DNA of 64,000 nucleotides from Vibrio cyclitrophicus (lineage in GTDB: Bacteria; Pseudomonadota; Gammaproteobacteria; Enterobacterales; Vibrionaceae): contig CP065366.1 in assembly GCA_023206055.1 (NCBI GenBank), positions 1,054,001 through 1,118,000 of the forward strand. The letters run 5' to 3'. Made by a program: the position numbers and the translations under genes. This document shows, piece after piece, positions 1 to 9,933 of this stretch (position 1 is its first letter; each line of letters opens with the position of its first letter). Below the pieces are notes generated by a model. The model did no database searches and was not told the origin of the DNA. It was given only the letters and a program-made list of their open reading frames with translations.

Positions 1-668
1 ATTCTGTGTTGGTTAAACGTATCGCTCATCACTTGTTGGGGCGATTACCGCCTAATGTATTAGTTGATGACTTAATTCAAGCTGGCATGATCGGCTTGAT
101 TGAAGCGCAACAAAACTATGATGGTACCAAAGGCGCAAGCTTTGAGACGTATGCTGGTATTCGGATTCGCGGGGCAATGTTGGATGATATTCGCCGTGGG
201 GACTGGGTGCCGAGATCGGTTCATAAAAACAATCGAGAAATCAGCAGTGCAATCGCGGAATTAGAGGGTATCCTCAACCGCGACCCGAGTGATGCCGAAG
301 TGGCAAAACATATGGGGCTCAGCTTAGAGCAGTATCACAGTGCTTTAACTGACATTAATTGCTCAAGACTGGTTGGAATCGAAGATTTAGGCGTCTCAGA
401 TGATGTAATATCTCCGAATGAAGACTCTCAAGATAATGCGCCTTTTCAAGGGGTTGCTGATGAGTCATTCCGCCAAGCTTTGATCGATTCGATAAAACAA
501 CTTCCGGAAAGGGAAGGCCTTGTGCTTTCACTTTATTACGACGAAGAACTCAATTTAAAAGAGATTGGGGAAGTGTTAGGTGTCAGCGAATCTCGTGTCA
601 GCCAAATATTGAGCCAATCTATGCAGCGTTTACGCACTAAATTAAGTGCTTGGACACAGAACGACTAA
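1..668 (+). CDS. fliA: FliA, flagellar sigma-28 factor (5' end outside window)
   Basis: RNA polymerase sigma factor for late flagellar and chemotaxis genes. The reading frame is open to the left edge (codons from base 3), so the true start and roughly the first 20-odd residues lie outside the window; the GTG at 6 encodes an internal Val before LVKRIAHHLL. Visible parts are sigma region 2 (DLIQAGMIGLIEA, then FETYAGIRIRGAMLDDIRR), region 3 (NREISSAIAELEG) and the region 4 helix-turn-helix near the C-terminus (LKEIGEVLGVSESRVSQILS). It is followed after 30 bp by cheY, the standard Vibrio flagellar/chemotaxis order. Identification is firm; only the N-terminus is missing. Confidence 0.96.
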   Translation, partial: SVLVKRIAHHLLGRLPPNVLVDDLIQAGMIGLIEAQQNYDGTKGASFETYAGIRIRGAMLDDIRRGDWVPRSVHKNNREISSAIAELEGILNRDPSDAEVAKHMGLSLEQYHSALTDINCSRLVGIEDLGVSDDVISPNEDSQDNAPFQGVADESFRQALIDSIKQLPEREGLVLSLYYDEELNLKEIGEVLGVSESRVSQILSQSMQRLRTKLSAWTQND

Positions 669-698
669 CAACACTGATCCTATTCAGTGGAGGCTAAT

Positions 699-1079
699 TT
701 GAACAAAAACATGAAAATTCTCATTGTTGATGATTTTTCAACGATGCGCCGAATTGTTAAAAACCTACTTCGCGACTTAGGTTTCAACAACACTCAAGAA
801 GCAGATGATGGCTTGACCGCGTTACCTATGCTGAAAAAAGGCGAATTTGATTTCGTGGTAACCGACTGGAACATGCCGGGCATGCAAGGGATTGACCTGC
901 TTAAACACATTCGCGCAGATGCAGAACTTAAGCACCTTCCAGTGCTTATGATCACCGCAGAAGCGAAGCGTGAGCAGATTATCGAAGCAGCGCAAGCGGG
1001 TGTTAATGGTTACATTGTGAAGCCTTTCACTGCTGCAACGCTGAAAGAGAAACTTGATAAGATTTTTGATCGCTTATAA
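699..1079 (+). CDS. cheY: CheY chemotaxis response regulator (CheY-3 type)
   Basis: Single-domain receiver that, when phosphorylated by CheA, binds the flagellar switch. About 126 residues, starting KNMKILIVDDFSTMRR. The acidic pair DD, the phospho-acceptor Asp in VVTDWNMPG, the Thr in LMITAEAK and the Lys in IVKPF are all present. Start: TTG at 699 is preceded at 5 nt by GGAGG (689-693), so it is preferred; a GTG at 687 in the same frame would add four residues (the form often annotated in V. cholerae) but has no ribosome site. An ATG at 711 is also in frame. The sequence is nearly the same as V. cholerae CheY-3, the CheY that controls swimming. Confidence 0.95.
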   Translation: MNKNMKILIVDDFSTMRRIVKNLLRDLGFNNTQEADDGLTALPMLKKGEFDFVVTDWNMPGMQGIDLLKHIRADAELKHLPVLMITAEAKREQIIEAAQAGVNGYIVKPFTAATLKEKLDKIFDRL

Positions 1080-1184
1080 GCATCAATAAATTTAGGCATT
1101 TGTAGATAAACATTGGCTGATAAGTGTTCTGTTTATCTCGATAGCCTAAGCGCACAAAGTATGCGGAGTAAGGCCGAATTCAGG

Positions 1185-1916
1185 ATGATTTCATTAGAAC
1201 AAGCAAAAAAATTAGTAGAGCTGCTTGAGAACGACGAGCAGCAACACGCTGATTCTCTTGTGAGAAGCATTTATGAAGATAACTTTAGTCTTCAAGACAA
1301 TCCAATGCTTCAAGAAATAGGAAGTCTGACACGCGACCTCCATGACTCTTTGACTCAATTCAATTTCGATGAACGCATCAGCGTTATCGCAAATGACGAA
1401 ATCCCTGACGCAAGGGATCGCCTTCAGTATGTCATTGATAAAACGGAAGTTGCGGCAAACAAGACGATGGACGCAGTTGACCGCTGCATGCCAATCGCAG
1501 ACAACCTACACGAGTGTTTACTTCAAGTAAGGCCTCAATGGAATGAACTGATGCATGGCCGCATTGAGCTGGCACAATTTAAAGCTTTATGTCACCGCAT
1601 TGATGGATTGCTTGTCCAAGTAGAAGGCGACAGTACTGAACTACGTGGACAATTGACTGAAATCTTGATGGCTCAGGATTTCCAAGATTTAACTGGGCAG
1701 ATAATTAGCAAAGTTATTACCTTGGTGAATGAGGTGGAAGGACGTTTGGTCGAGATTCTCACCGTATTCGGTGCGAATCAAAATGAACCAACACCAGAGT
1801 CAGAGAAGAAAGCATCGATTGCGCCTGAAGGTCCAATTATGAACCCAGAAGAGCGCGAAGACGCTGTTGCATCTCAAGATGAAGTCGACGATTTGTTATC
1901 CAGTCTTGGATTTTAA
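1185..1916 (+). CDS. cheZ: CheZ, phosphatase of CheY-P
   Basis: Dephosphorylates CheY-P to end the tumbling or reversal signal. The protein is a long helical bundle of about 243 residues. The catalytic segment is the conserved EILMAQDFQDLTGQII stretch (the Gln of the DFQDLTGQ motif is the catalytic residue in E. coli CheZ). The C-terminus DEVDDLLSSLGF is the CheY-binding amphipathic helix, joined by an acidic, Pro-rich linker. The ATG at 1185 begins MISLEQAKKL, the conserved Vibrio N-terminus. The frame is open from a TTG at 1113, but that codon has no ribosome site and its 24 extra residues look unlike the family. cheA follows 9 bp downstream. Confidence 0.93.
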   Translation: MISLEQAKKLVELLENDEQQHADSLVRSIYEDNFSLQDNPMLQEIGSLTRDLHDSLTQFNFDERISVIANDEIPDARDRLQYVIDKTEVAANKTMDAVDRCMPIADNLHECLLQVRPQWNELMHGRIELAQFKALCHRIDGLLVQVEGDSTELRGQLTEILMAQDFQDLTGQIISKVITLVNEVEGRLVEILTVFGANQNEPTPESEKKASIAPEGPIMNPEEREDAVASQDEVDDLLSSLGF

Positions 1917-1925
1917 AGGTAACGT

Positions 1926-4091
1926 ATGAGCTACGATTTAGACGAAGATATTCTTCAGGACTTTTTAGTCGAAGCAGGAGAGATCCTTGAACTCCTATCA
2001 GAGCAACTGGTAGAGCTTGAGAATAACCCTGACGACAAAGACCTATTAAATGCTATTTTCCGTGGTTTCCATACAGTAAAAGGTGGTGCTGGTTTCCTAG
2101 CATTAACTGAGCTGGTGGATACTTGTCATGGTGCTGAGAATGTGTTCGACATTCTACGAAACGGCCAACGCAGCGTAACATCAGGTTTGATGGATACCAT
2201 GCTGCAGGCGCTAGATACAGTCAATGTACAGTTTCGCGCCGTGCAAGATCAGGAACCTTTAGTACCAGCTAACCAATCTTTATTGGATGAACTTCACCGT
2301 CTCTGTAAACCAGAGTCTGCGGATGAAGTGGTACCAGTAGAAGCGCCTGCACCTATTATCCCTGAACCTGTTGTTGCTGAGCCTGTTGTCGAAAGCTCAA
2401 ACATCAATGCATCTTCAGTTGATGATATCTCTGAAGATGAGTTTGAGCGCTTGCTTGATGAACTTCACGGTAAAGGTGGTTCACCAACAGCGCCTTCTGC
2501 ACCAACACCGCCGCCAGCACCAGCACCTCAGCCTGTTGCTGACAGTGGTGATATTACTGATGACGAATTTGAAAAGTTGTTAGATGAACTGCACGGCGCG
2601 GGTAAGAGCCCGACAGCGGCAAGTTCAACGCCTCCACCACCGCCTCCTGCAGCACCTGTTTCAGCGATGTCTGAAGGCGATGATCTGATGACTGACGAAG
2701 AGTTCGAGAAGCTACTTGATCAGCTACACGGTTCAGGTAATGGACCTTCGATTGAAGAGTTGGATGCAGCAACTAAGCCTGCAGAAGTTAAGGCCGTTGC
2801 ACCTCAAGCTGCGCCTACACCGCAACCAGCCGCGCCAGTAGCCGTTAAAGCAGAGCCGAAACCGAGCGTTCCAGCAAAAGCTGAAGTGAAAGCACCAGCG
2901 AAGAAACAACAAGCAGATGCCACAGTCCGTGTAGATACATCAACACTGGATACCATCATGAATATGGTGGGTGAACTGGTATTGGTGCGTAACCGACTTG
3001 TCAGCCTAGGCCTCAACAGTAACGACGAAGAAATGGCGAAAGCTGTCTCTAACTTAGATGTTGTTACTGCAGACCTGCAAGGTGCGGTAATGAAGACTCG
3101 TATGCAGCCGATCAAGAAAGTATTTGGTCGTTTCCCACGAGTTGTCCGTGACCTTGCTCGTAGCTTGCAGAAAGACATCGTTCTTGAAATGCGCGGCGAA
3201 GAAACGGACCTTGATAAAAATTTAGTAGAAGCACTTGCCGATCCCCTGATTCACTTAGTGAGAAACTCTGTGGACCATGGTATTGAAATGCCAGAAGCTC
3301 GTATCGCAGCTGGCAAATCGCAAACGGGTAAAGTGATTCTATCTGCCTCGCAAGAAGGTGACCATATTGAACTGGCTATCGTTGATGACGGTGGCGGTAT
3401 GGACCCTGATAAGCTTCGTGCGATTGCAGTTAAACGCGGTTTGATGGACGAAGACGCAGCGTCTCGCTTATCAAACAAAGAGTGTTTTAATCTTATTTTT
3501 GCACCTGGTTTCTCAAGCAAAGAACAAATATCAGACATCTCTGGCCGTGGTGTAGGTATGGACGTTGTGAAAACAGCGATCAACACACTGAATGGTTCAA
3601 TCGATATCGATTCTGAAATGGGACAAGGCACCAAGATCACGATCAAGGTTCCACTGACACTTGCGATTCTACCCACCTTGATGGTCGGTGTTGCGGGTCA
3701 CCCATTCGCATTGCCATTGGCATCGGTTAACGAGATCTTCCACCTAGATTTAAGCCGTACTAACGTGGTTGATGGTCAACTGACTATCATCGTTCGCGAT
3801 AAATCTATTCCGTTGTTCTACTTGCAAAACTGGCTTGCACCAAAAGCAGGTATTGTTGAACTGCGCAAAGGGCATGGTCACGTTGTTATCGTTCAACTTG
3901 GCAGCCAAAGAGTTGGCTTTGTTGTTGATACGCTTATCGGTCAAGAAGAAGTCGTGATCAAGCCACTTGATAAGCTTCTACAAGGCACACCAGGAATGGC
4001 AGGCGCGACAATTACAAGTGACGGACACATTGCATTGATTCTAGATGTGCCGGACTTGTTGAAGCAGTACGCAGCTGCGTCAAGAATTTAA
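1926..4091 (+). CDS. cheA: CheA chemotaxis histidine kinase
   Basis: Sensor-array kinase that phosphorylates CheY and CheB. 721 residues. Order: P1 Hpt domain with phospho-acceptor His49 (FHTVKGG); a long Pro/Ala-rich linker (about 135-330) in place of a classical P2; P3 dimerisation (about 333-395); P4 ATPase with N-box HLVRNSVDHGIE and G-boxes VDDGGGMD and GRGVGMDVV; P5 CheW-like domain (about 590-720). Three near-identical acidic motifs ending LLDELHG or LLDQLHG sit in the linker near residues 168-182, 210-224 and 254-268, probably the LID region that docks on ParP in vibrios. The ribosome site AAAGGTAAC precedes the ATG. Co-transcribed with cheZ and cheB. Confidence 0.96.
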   Translation: MSYDLDEDILQDFLVEAGEILELLSEQLVELENNPDDKDLLNAIFRGFHTVKGGAGFLALTELVDTCHGAENVFDILRNGQRSVTSGLMDTMLQALDTVNVQFRAVQDQEPLVPANQSLLDELHRLCKPESADEVVPVEAPAPIIPEPVVAEPVVESSNINASSVDDISEDEFERLLDELHGKGGSPTAPSAPTPPPAPAPQPVADSGDITDDEFEKLLDELHGAGKSPTAASSTPPPPPPAAPVSAMSEGDDLMTDEEFEKLLDQLHGSGNGPSIEELDAATKPAEVKAVAPQAAPTPQPAAPVAVKAEPKPSVPAKAEVKAPAKKQQADATVRVDTSTLDTIMNMVGELVLVRNRLVSLGLNSNDEEMAKAVSNLDVVTADLQGAVMKTRMQPIKKVFGRFPRVVRDLARSLQKDIVLEMRGEETDLDKNLVEALADPLIHLVRNSVDHGIEMPEARIAAGKSQTGKVILSASQEGDHIELAIVDDGGGMDPDKLRAIAVKRGLMDEDAASRLSNKECFNLIFAPGFSSKEQISDISGRGVGMDVVKTAINTLNGSIDIDSEMGQGTKITIKVPLTLAILPTLMVGVAGHPFALPLASVNEIFHLDLSRTNVVDGQLTIIVRDKSIPLFYLQNWLAPKAGIVELRKGHGHVVIVQLGSQRVGFVVDTLIGQEEVVIKPLDKLLQGTPGMAGATITSDGHIALILDVPDLLKQYAAASRI
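2421..2735 (+). repeat. Three in-frame acidic motifs in the CheA linker
   Basis: The linker encodes three diverged copies of a DI(S/T)(E/D)(D/E)EF-(E/D)(R/K)LLD(E/Q)LHG motif separated by Pro/Ala/Thr-rich spacers of 25-30 residues. The copies are conserved in protein more than in DNA, which suggests selection on the motif rather than a recent duplication. Confidence 0.85.
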
Positions 4092-4104
4092 TTTAAGGAT
4101 AAAT

Positions 4105-5229
4105 ATGGCGATTAAAGTATTAGTCGTTGATGATTCGAGTTTTTTTCGTCGTCGCGTTAGCGAGATCATCAACTCAGAGGCTCGCCTAGAAGTCATTGAT
4201 GTAGCAGTAAACGGCAAAGAAGCCGTTGAGAAAGCGAAACAGCTAAGACCTGACGTAATCACGATGGACATCGAAATGCCTGTCATGGACGGCATCACCG
4301 CCGTTCGTGAAATCATGGCCGCGTCTCCAACGCCTATTTTGATGTTTTCATCGTTAACGCATGATGGCGCGAGAGCAACGTTAGATGCGTTAGATGCAGG
4401 TGCTCTAGACTTCCTACCTAAGAAGTTTGAAGACATCGCACGTAACCGCGACGATGCGGTTGCATTGCTTCAACAGCGTGTGATTCAGATTGCAGCAAAG
4501 CGCGCGTTTATGCGTCGTGCTCCTATTGCGCCAAGAGCGACAGCAACGACTTCAACATCTACGCCATTGCGCCAACCGATTTCAACAGCAGCTTCAACTT
4601 CGACAGTGAAACCTGCGGTTACATCAACGGCGAAATTCAGAGCGTCAGGTAAGAAGTATCAGTTAACAGCAATTGGTACTTCGACTGGCGGCCCTGTGGC
4701 TCTACAGAAGATTTTGACTCGCATCCCTGCTAACTACCCACACCCAATTGTGTTAGTTCAGCATATGCCTGCTACATTCACCGCTGCTTTTGCTAGTCGA
4801 TTGAACACCTTGTGTAAAATTGAAGTTCGTGAAGCACAAGACGGTGATGTGTTAAAGCCTGGGGTGGCATATCTTGCTCCTGGTGGTAAACAGATGATGG
4901 TTGATGGCCGTGCAGGGTCTGCACGTCTAAGAATTATCGATGGCGGCGACCGCATGAATTATAAGCCTTGTGTGGATGTCACATTCGGCTCTGCAGCGAA
5001 GATCTACGGCGACAAAGTTTTGTCTATGATACTGACCGGTATGGGCGCAGATGGTCGAGAAGGTTCACGTATGTTGAAAACTGCGGGCTCGACGGTTTGG
5101 GCACAAGACGAAGATAGCTGTGTTGTATATGGTATGCCTCAAGCTGTAGCAAAAGCTGGCATTTCTACTGAAGACCTACCTCTAGACCGTATCGCGGAAA
5201 GGATCTTGGTTGAAGTTGGGTTAGCTTAG
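4105..5229 (+). CDS. cheB: CheB, receptor methylesterase/glutamine deamidase
   Basis: Removes methyl groups from chemoreceptors during adaptation and is activated by CheA phosphorylation. 374 residues: receiver domain with phospho-Asp55 (ITMDIEMPV), a Thr/Ser/Ala-rich linker (about 140-180) and the C-terminal methylesterase. The catalytic triad is visible as Ser193 in GTSTGGP, His in VQHMP and Asp in GMGADG. It starts 13 bp after cheA behind TTAAGGATAA and is followed 10 bp later by parC. No cheR lies within this stretch; in vibrios cheR normally lies elsewhere in the flagellar region. Confidence 0.96.
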   Translation: MAIKVLVVDDSSFFRRRVSEIINSEARLEVIDVAVNGKEAVEKAKQLRPDVITMDIEMPVMDGITAVREIMAASPTPILMFSSLTHDGARATLDALDAGALDFLPKKFEDIARNRDDAVALLQQRVIQIAAKRAFMRRAPIAPRATATTSTSTPLRQPISTAASTSTVKPAVTSTAKFRASGKKYQLTAIGTSTGGPVALQKILTRIPANYPHPIVLVQHMPATFTAAFASRLNTLCKIEVREAQDGDVLKPGVAYLAPGGKQMMVDGRAGSARLRIIDGGDRMNYKPCVDVTFGSAAKIYGDKVLSMILTGMGADGREGSRMLKTAGSTVWAQDEDSCVVYGMPQAVAKAGISTEDLPLDRIAERILVEVGLA

Positions 5230-5239
5230 GTAAATCGAA

Positions 5240-6008
5240 ATGATTGTTTGGAGTGTTGCAAACCAAAAAGGTGGTGTTGGTAAAACGACCACGACCGTGA
5301 CTCTAGCAGGTTTACTTGCGTTGAAGGGGCACCGTGTTCTGTTGGTTGATACTGACCCACATGCATCACTGACCACCTATCTGGGTTACGACTCAGATAC
5401 GGTGGCATCGAGCCTGTTTGACCTGTTCCAGTTGCGAGAGTTTAAGGCACAGACGGTAAGACCTTTGCTTTTACAAACGGAAGTTGAAGGAATCGATATT
5501 ATCCCTGCGCACATGTCTTTGGCGACATTAGACCGTGTAATGGGAAACCGTAGCGGCATGGGGTTGATCTTGAAGCGTGCTTTGGCCGCTTTGAAAGACG
5601 ACTACGACTATGTGTTGATCGATTGCCCGCCAATTCTTGGTGTGATGATGGTGAATGCACTGGCTGCGAGTGATCGTATTTTGATTCCGGTACAGACTGA
5701 GTTTTTGGCGATGAAGGGCTTAGAGCGCATGATTCGCACTTTGACCATCATGCAGAAGTCTCGTAAAACGCCGTTTAAGGTGACGATTGTCCCTACGATG
5801 TACGACAAGCGAACCAAAGCCTCACTGCAAACATTAACGCAGCTCAAAGATGACTATCCGAACCAAGTTTGGACATCTGCTGTGCCGATTGATACTAAGT
5901 TTCGAGATGCGAGCCTAAAGCGCTTGCCAGCATCTCATTTTGCATCGGGTAGCCGTGGTGTATTTGCTTATAAACAGTTGCTTATTTATCTCGAAAGGTT
6001 GGCGATAA

Positions 6009-6022
<14 letters not shown>
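5240..6022 (+). CDS. parC: ParC, ParA-like ATPase for polar chemotaxis arrays
   Basis: MinD/ParA-family ATPase of 260 residues. In vibrios this chromosomally encoded ParA homologue within the che operon places chemosensory arrays at the flagellated pole and hands them to daughter cells. The deviant Walker A motif is NQKGGVGKTTTT (Lys10 and Lys15), the switch I region is DTDPHASLT, and Walker B is YVLIDCPPILG. It overlaps the start of parP by 14 bp, so the two are translationally coupled. Although it resembles plasmid ParA or Soj, no parB or parS-like partner is present and the context is purely chemotaxis, so a DNA-segregation role is unlikely. Confidence 0.92.
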
Positions 6023-7125
<1,103 letters not shown>

Positions 7126-7139
<14 letters not shown>

Positions 7140-7179
7140 TAATAAGCATTAGGCTAACAATAAGCATCAAGTTAACAAT
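7126..7179 (+). repeat. 18-bp imperfect tandem repeat (three units) across the parP stop
   Basis: Three adjacent 18-bp units (7126-7143, 7144-7161, 7162-7179) share the pattern AAGCATYARGYTARYAAT. The first contains the last codons and TAG of parP; the other two lie in the 72-bp gap before cheW. Each unit carries a stop in the parP frame (TAG, TAA, TAA). Confidence 0.9.
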
Positions 7180-7211
7180 AGTGGTCGGTAACGACGGCAA
7201 GAGGATTATCT

Positions 7212-7706
7212 ATGTCTCATATGAGTGAAGTTGAAGTAAGAAAAGAGCAAACGAATGATGAAGTACTTCAATGGGTCACATTCCAGCTAGAAGAAGAAAC
7301 TTACGGCATCAACGTAATGCAAGTACGTGAAGTATTGCGTTACAGCGAAATTGCTCCAGTACCGGGTGCTCCAGATTACGTTCTAGGTATTATCAACCTA
7401 CGTGGTAACGTTGTTACTGTTATCGACACTCGTTCTCGTTTTGGTTTGATGCAAGGTGAAATCACAGATAACACTCGTATTATCGTTATTGAATCTGAGC
7501 GTCAAGTAATTGGCATCCTTGTAGATAGCGTTGCTGAAGTGGTTTACCTACGTTCTTCTGAAATCGACACAACACCAAGTGTTGGTACTGATGAAAGTGC
7601 TAAGTTCATCCAAGGTGTAAGCAACCGAGATGGCAAGCTACTTATCTTAGTAGATTTAAACAAACTACTAAGCGAAGACGAATGGGATGAGATGGCTCAC
7701 CTATAA
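7212..7706 (+). CDS. cheW: CheW, chemotaxis coupling protein
   Basis: Adaptor that couples chemoreceptors to CheA. 164 residues: a short polar N-terminal tail, then one CheW/SH3-like domain (VTFQLEEETYGINVMQVREVLRY; GIINLRGNVVTVIDTR; VGILVDSVAEV). The ribosome site GAGG lies upstream of the ATG at 7212. Its stop overlaps the next gene start (TAATG), so it is coupled to the DUF2802 gene. The third-position preference for T and A is typical of a highly expressed Vibrio gene. Confidence 0.96.
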   Translation: MSHMSEVEVRKEQTNDEVLQWVTFQLEEETYGINVMQVREVLRYSEIAPVPGAPDYVLGIINLRGNVVTVIDTRSRFGLMQGEITDNTRIIVIESERQVIGILVDSVAEVVYLRSSEIDTTPSVGTDESAKFIQGVSNRDGKLLILVDLNKLLSEDEWDEMAHL

Positions 7707-8218
7707 TGTTTGAAGCGCTTCCTTTAAGCCCTGTCGCTCTGATATCAGGCGTTGGGGTTTTTACGTTATTCATCGTGATTTTGATTAGCAAAGTAAAACG
7801 TGCGATTCAAAAGCAGCTCGATCAGTCACGCCTGCAAGTTCGTAACTTGGACAAAGAGCTTCAAAAATCGAGTAAGCAATTACTTGAGGTTCGCTCTGTT
7901 GTTGTTGGCCTTGGCCAGAAAGTGACTGAACAACAAGATCTGATAAAGCACTTGAATGAACGTATTGTTGAGTTGGAACATGCTGATACCGATGGACGCT
8001 TGTACACGCGTGCAACGAAAATGGTTCAGCTTGGTGCCGGGATAAACGAACTGATCGAAGAGTGTGAATTACCTAAAGCGGAAGCTGAGCTGATGATGTC
8101 TCTACAGAATAAACTCGCGGGTAAGGAAAAAATCCCTTCGTTAAGAAGTAACCCTTCATCTTACGATGAGCAACTCGATGCCTCTCACGATCGCAGAGAC
8201 TCGCCTCGACGTCGTTAA
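7706..8218 (+). CDS. DUF2802 protein, membrane-anchored coiled coil
   Basis: 170 residues. One N-terminal transmembrane segment (about residues 8-28, VALISGVGVFTLFIVILIS), then a basic stretch and a predicted coiled coil (about 30-95, rich in Q/L/K/E heptads), ending in a basic, disordered tail (DRRDSPRRR). It matches the DUF2802 family usually found after cheW in polar-flagellated gamma-proteobacteria. The function is not established; the position suggests a chemotaxis-array or polar-flagellar accessory role, which is an inference. Its start overlaps the cheW stop, and it is the last gene before a strong terminator. Confidence 0.82.
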   Translation: MFEALPLSPVALISGVGVFTLFIVILISKVKRAIQKQLDQSRLQVRNLDKELQKSSKQLLEVRSVVVGLGQKVTEQQDLIKHLNERIVELEHADTDGRLYTRATKMVQLGAGINELIEECELPKAEAELMMSLQNKLAGKEKIPSLRSNPSSYDEQLDASHDRRDSPRRR

Positions 8219-8270
8219 ATTGAGCGCTTAATTCGTATTGAGCAATTGATGTTTATTACGTATTCCTCTT

Positions 8271-8298
8271 AAAAGAAGCTTCGGCTTCTTTTTTTTTT
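8271..8298 (+). terminator. Rho-independent terminator of the chemotaxis operon
   Basis: Stem AAAAGAAGC with TTCG tetraloop and GCTTCTTTTT, followed by an uninterrupted T run. It ends the fliA-to-DUF2802 transcript. Confidence 0.92.
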
Positions 8299-8441
8299 GC
8301 AGGTTCGAACTATATGGAACGATGTTTCTAAGTGCTTGTATCTACGACAATATCCTTATTGTTGATGGAAATGTGTAAATTGTGATGAAGTGGTAACAGT
8401 TTCTTACCGACTTTGTACTATCGAAAACGCCTAGTCCTGTT

Positions 8442-8470
8442 TTGTCACCATATTGGTGTGCTACTATAGC
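8442..8470 (+). promoter_or_regulatory. Probable sigma-70 promoter of the ccm operon
   Basis: TTGTCA (8442-8447) and TATAGC (8465-8470) are separated by 17 bp and lie 28 bp upstream of the ccmA start. The spacer holds the interrupted palindrome CACCA-tat-TGGTG (8446-8458), which could be an operator. No FNR-type TTGAT-n4-ATCAA site was seen here. Confidence 0.6.
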
Positions 8471-8497
8471 ACTCTCATTACTCGACTAAATTTACCT

Positions 8498-9115
8498 ATG
8501 CTAGAAGTCTCAAATTTAACTGCTATTCGTGACGACAGGGTTCTGTTTGAATCGTTGTCTTTTCAATTGAAACCAGGTGAGCTGGTTCAGGTTGAAGGTC
8601 GTAACGGTACCGGGAAAACGACACTCCTTAGGATTATTACTGGCTTAGGCGATCGCGATGACGGCACTATCTCTTGGGACGGTGAGTCTATTGAATCGAG
8701 TCGAGATGTTTATCATCAAAATTTACTTTTTCTTGGTCACCAAACTGGCGTAAAGCGTGAGCTTAGTGCTTATGAGAACCTTAGCTTTTACCAGTCTATT
8801 CACAGTGGTGGTACAAGCAAAGACGATCTTTATCACGCGTTGGCTCAAGTCGGGCTTGCGGGTAGAGAAGATGTACCTGCAGGGCAACTTTCAGCAGGTC
8901 AACAGCGCCGAGTTGCGTTGGCTCGCCTTTGGTTGAGCAAGCAAATGTTGTGGATTCTCGATGAGCCGCTGACTGCCATTGATAAGCAGGGCGTGAAAGT
9001 TCTCGAATCTCTTTTTTCTCAGCATGCAGACAACGGTGGCATTGTGTTATTAACCACACACCAAGATATGTTTGCTGATAGCCCGAAACTAAGAAAAATA
9101 AAGTTGGGTGAGTAA
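8498..9115 (+). CDS. ccmA: CcmA, ATPase of the heme/cytochrome c maturation ABC complex
   Basis: Cytoplasmic ATPase that, with CcmB, CcmC and CcmD, releases heme-loaded CcmE from the complex. About 205 residues. Walker A is GRNGTGKTTLL, the signature is LSAGQQRRVALARL, and Walker B is MLWILDEPLTAID. The ATG at 8498 starts MLEVSNLTAI, the family N-terminus; an upstream in-frame GTG at 8453 would put 15 unlikely residues across the promoter. It overlaps or abuts ccmB. Confidence 0.95.
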   Translation: MLEVSNLTAIRDDRVLFESLSFQLKPGELVQVEGRNGTGKTTLLRIITGLGDRDDGTISWDGESIESSRDVYHQNLLFLGHQTGVKRELSAYENLSFYQSIHSGGTSKDDLYHALAQVGLAGREDVPAGQLSAGQQRRVALARLWLSKQMLWILDEPLTAIDKQGVKVLESLFSQHADNGGIVLLTTHQDMFADSPKLRKIKLGE

Positions 9116-9116
9116 T

Positions 9117-9785
9117 ATGATCTCTTCAATGACCACGATTATCCGACGCGAACTGCTGATCGCGTTTCGACGTCAAGCGGATATCTTTAACCCTTTGTGG
9201 TTCTTTATCATTGTTATAACTCTATTCCCTTTGAGTATTGGCCCTGAGCCAAATCTACTTGCCCGCATTGCTGCTGGTATTGTTTGGGTGGCAGCTTTGC
9301 TCTCTGCATTGCTCTCTTTAGAGCGTCTTTTCCGCGATGATTTTCAAGATGGCGCCCTTGAGCAGATGATGCTGATGCCCATCCCGTTGCAGTTGGTAGT
9401 ATTGTCCAAGGTCATAGCACACTGGTTGTTGACCGGGTTACCATTGATTTTAATCAGCCCATTGTTGGCTGTTTTGTTGTCTTTAGATTTTGATACATGG
9501 CTCTCAGTTGTGTTGACCTTGCTGGTTGGCACACCCGCATTGAGTTTTATTGGTGCGATTGGTGTTGCGTTAACCGTTGGGTTACAGAAGGGCGGAGTCC
9601 TGTTAAGCCTGTTAATCTTGCCGCTTTACATCCCTATTTTGATCTTCGCGACGTCAGCTATTGACGCTGCGGCTTTAGGCGTTGCGTACAACGGCCAATT
9701 GGCTGTGCTTGGGGCAATGTTAATGGGTGCGATGACTATGACGCCTTTTGCGATCAGTGCCGCACTTAGAGTGAGTGTGAACTGA
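9117..9785 (+). CDS. ccmB: CcmB, heme ABC complex membrane subunit
   Basis: Inner-membrane permease-like subunit of CcmABCDE. 222 residues with six hydrophobic segments and the conserved N-terminus TTIIRRELLIAFRR. The length matches the roughly 220 residues usual for the family. The ATG at 9117 follows the ccmA stop by one base; a GTG at 9108 overlapping ccmA is the alternative. It is followed by an unusually long 148-bp gap before ccmC that is A+T-rich and could hold a second promoter, though no clear one was found. Confidence 0.94.
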   Translation: MISSMTTIIRRELLIAFRRQADIFNPLWFFIIVITLFPLSIGPEPNLLARIAAGIVWVAALLSALLSLERLFRDDFQDGALEQMMLMPIPLQLVVLSKVIAHWLLTGLPLILISPLLAVLLSLDFDTWLSVVLTLLVGTPALSFIGAIGVALTVGLQKGGVLLSLLILPLYIPILIFATSAIDAAALGVAYNGQLAVLGAMLMGAMTMTPFAISAALRVSVN

Positions 9786-9933
9786 TTAGGGTTCCGTTAT
9801 CGTATAGCTAATATGAACCAAACGTGTCGATTGGACTCATAGAGTCAGTAAAACTGAAAGCAAGACAAATAAAATTATTATAATTATAGCTTTAATCGCT
9901 ATAAGCAATATGAAGTAAGAGTGAGATTACAAC

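Noticed and set aside
3251..3676. Long antisense frames within cheA
   Set aside because: Mirror of a conserved kinase domain; no ribosome site and no recognisable protein.
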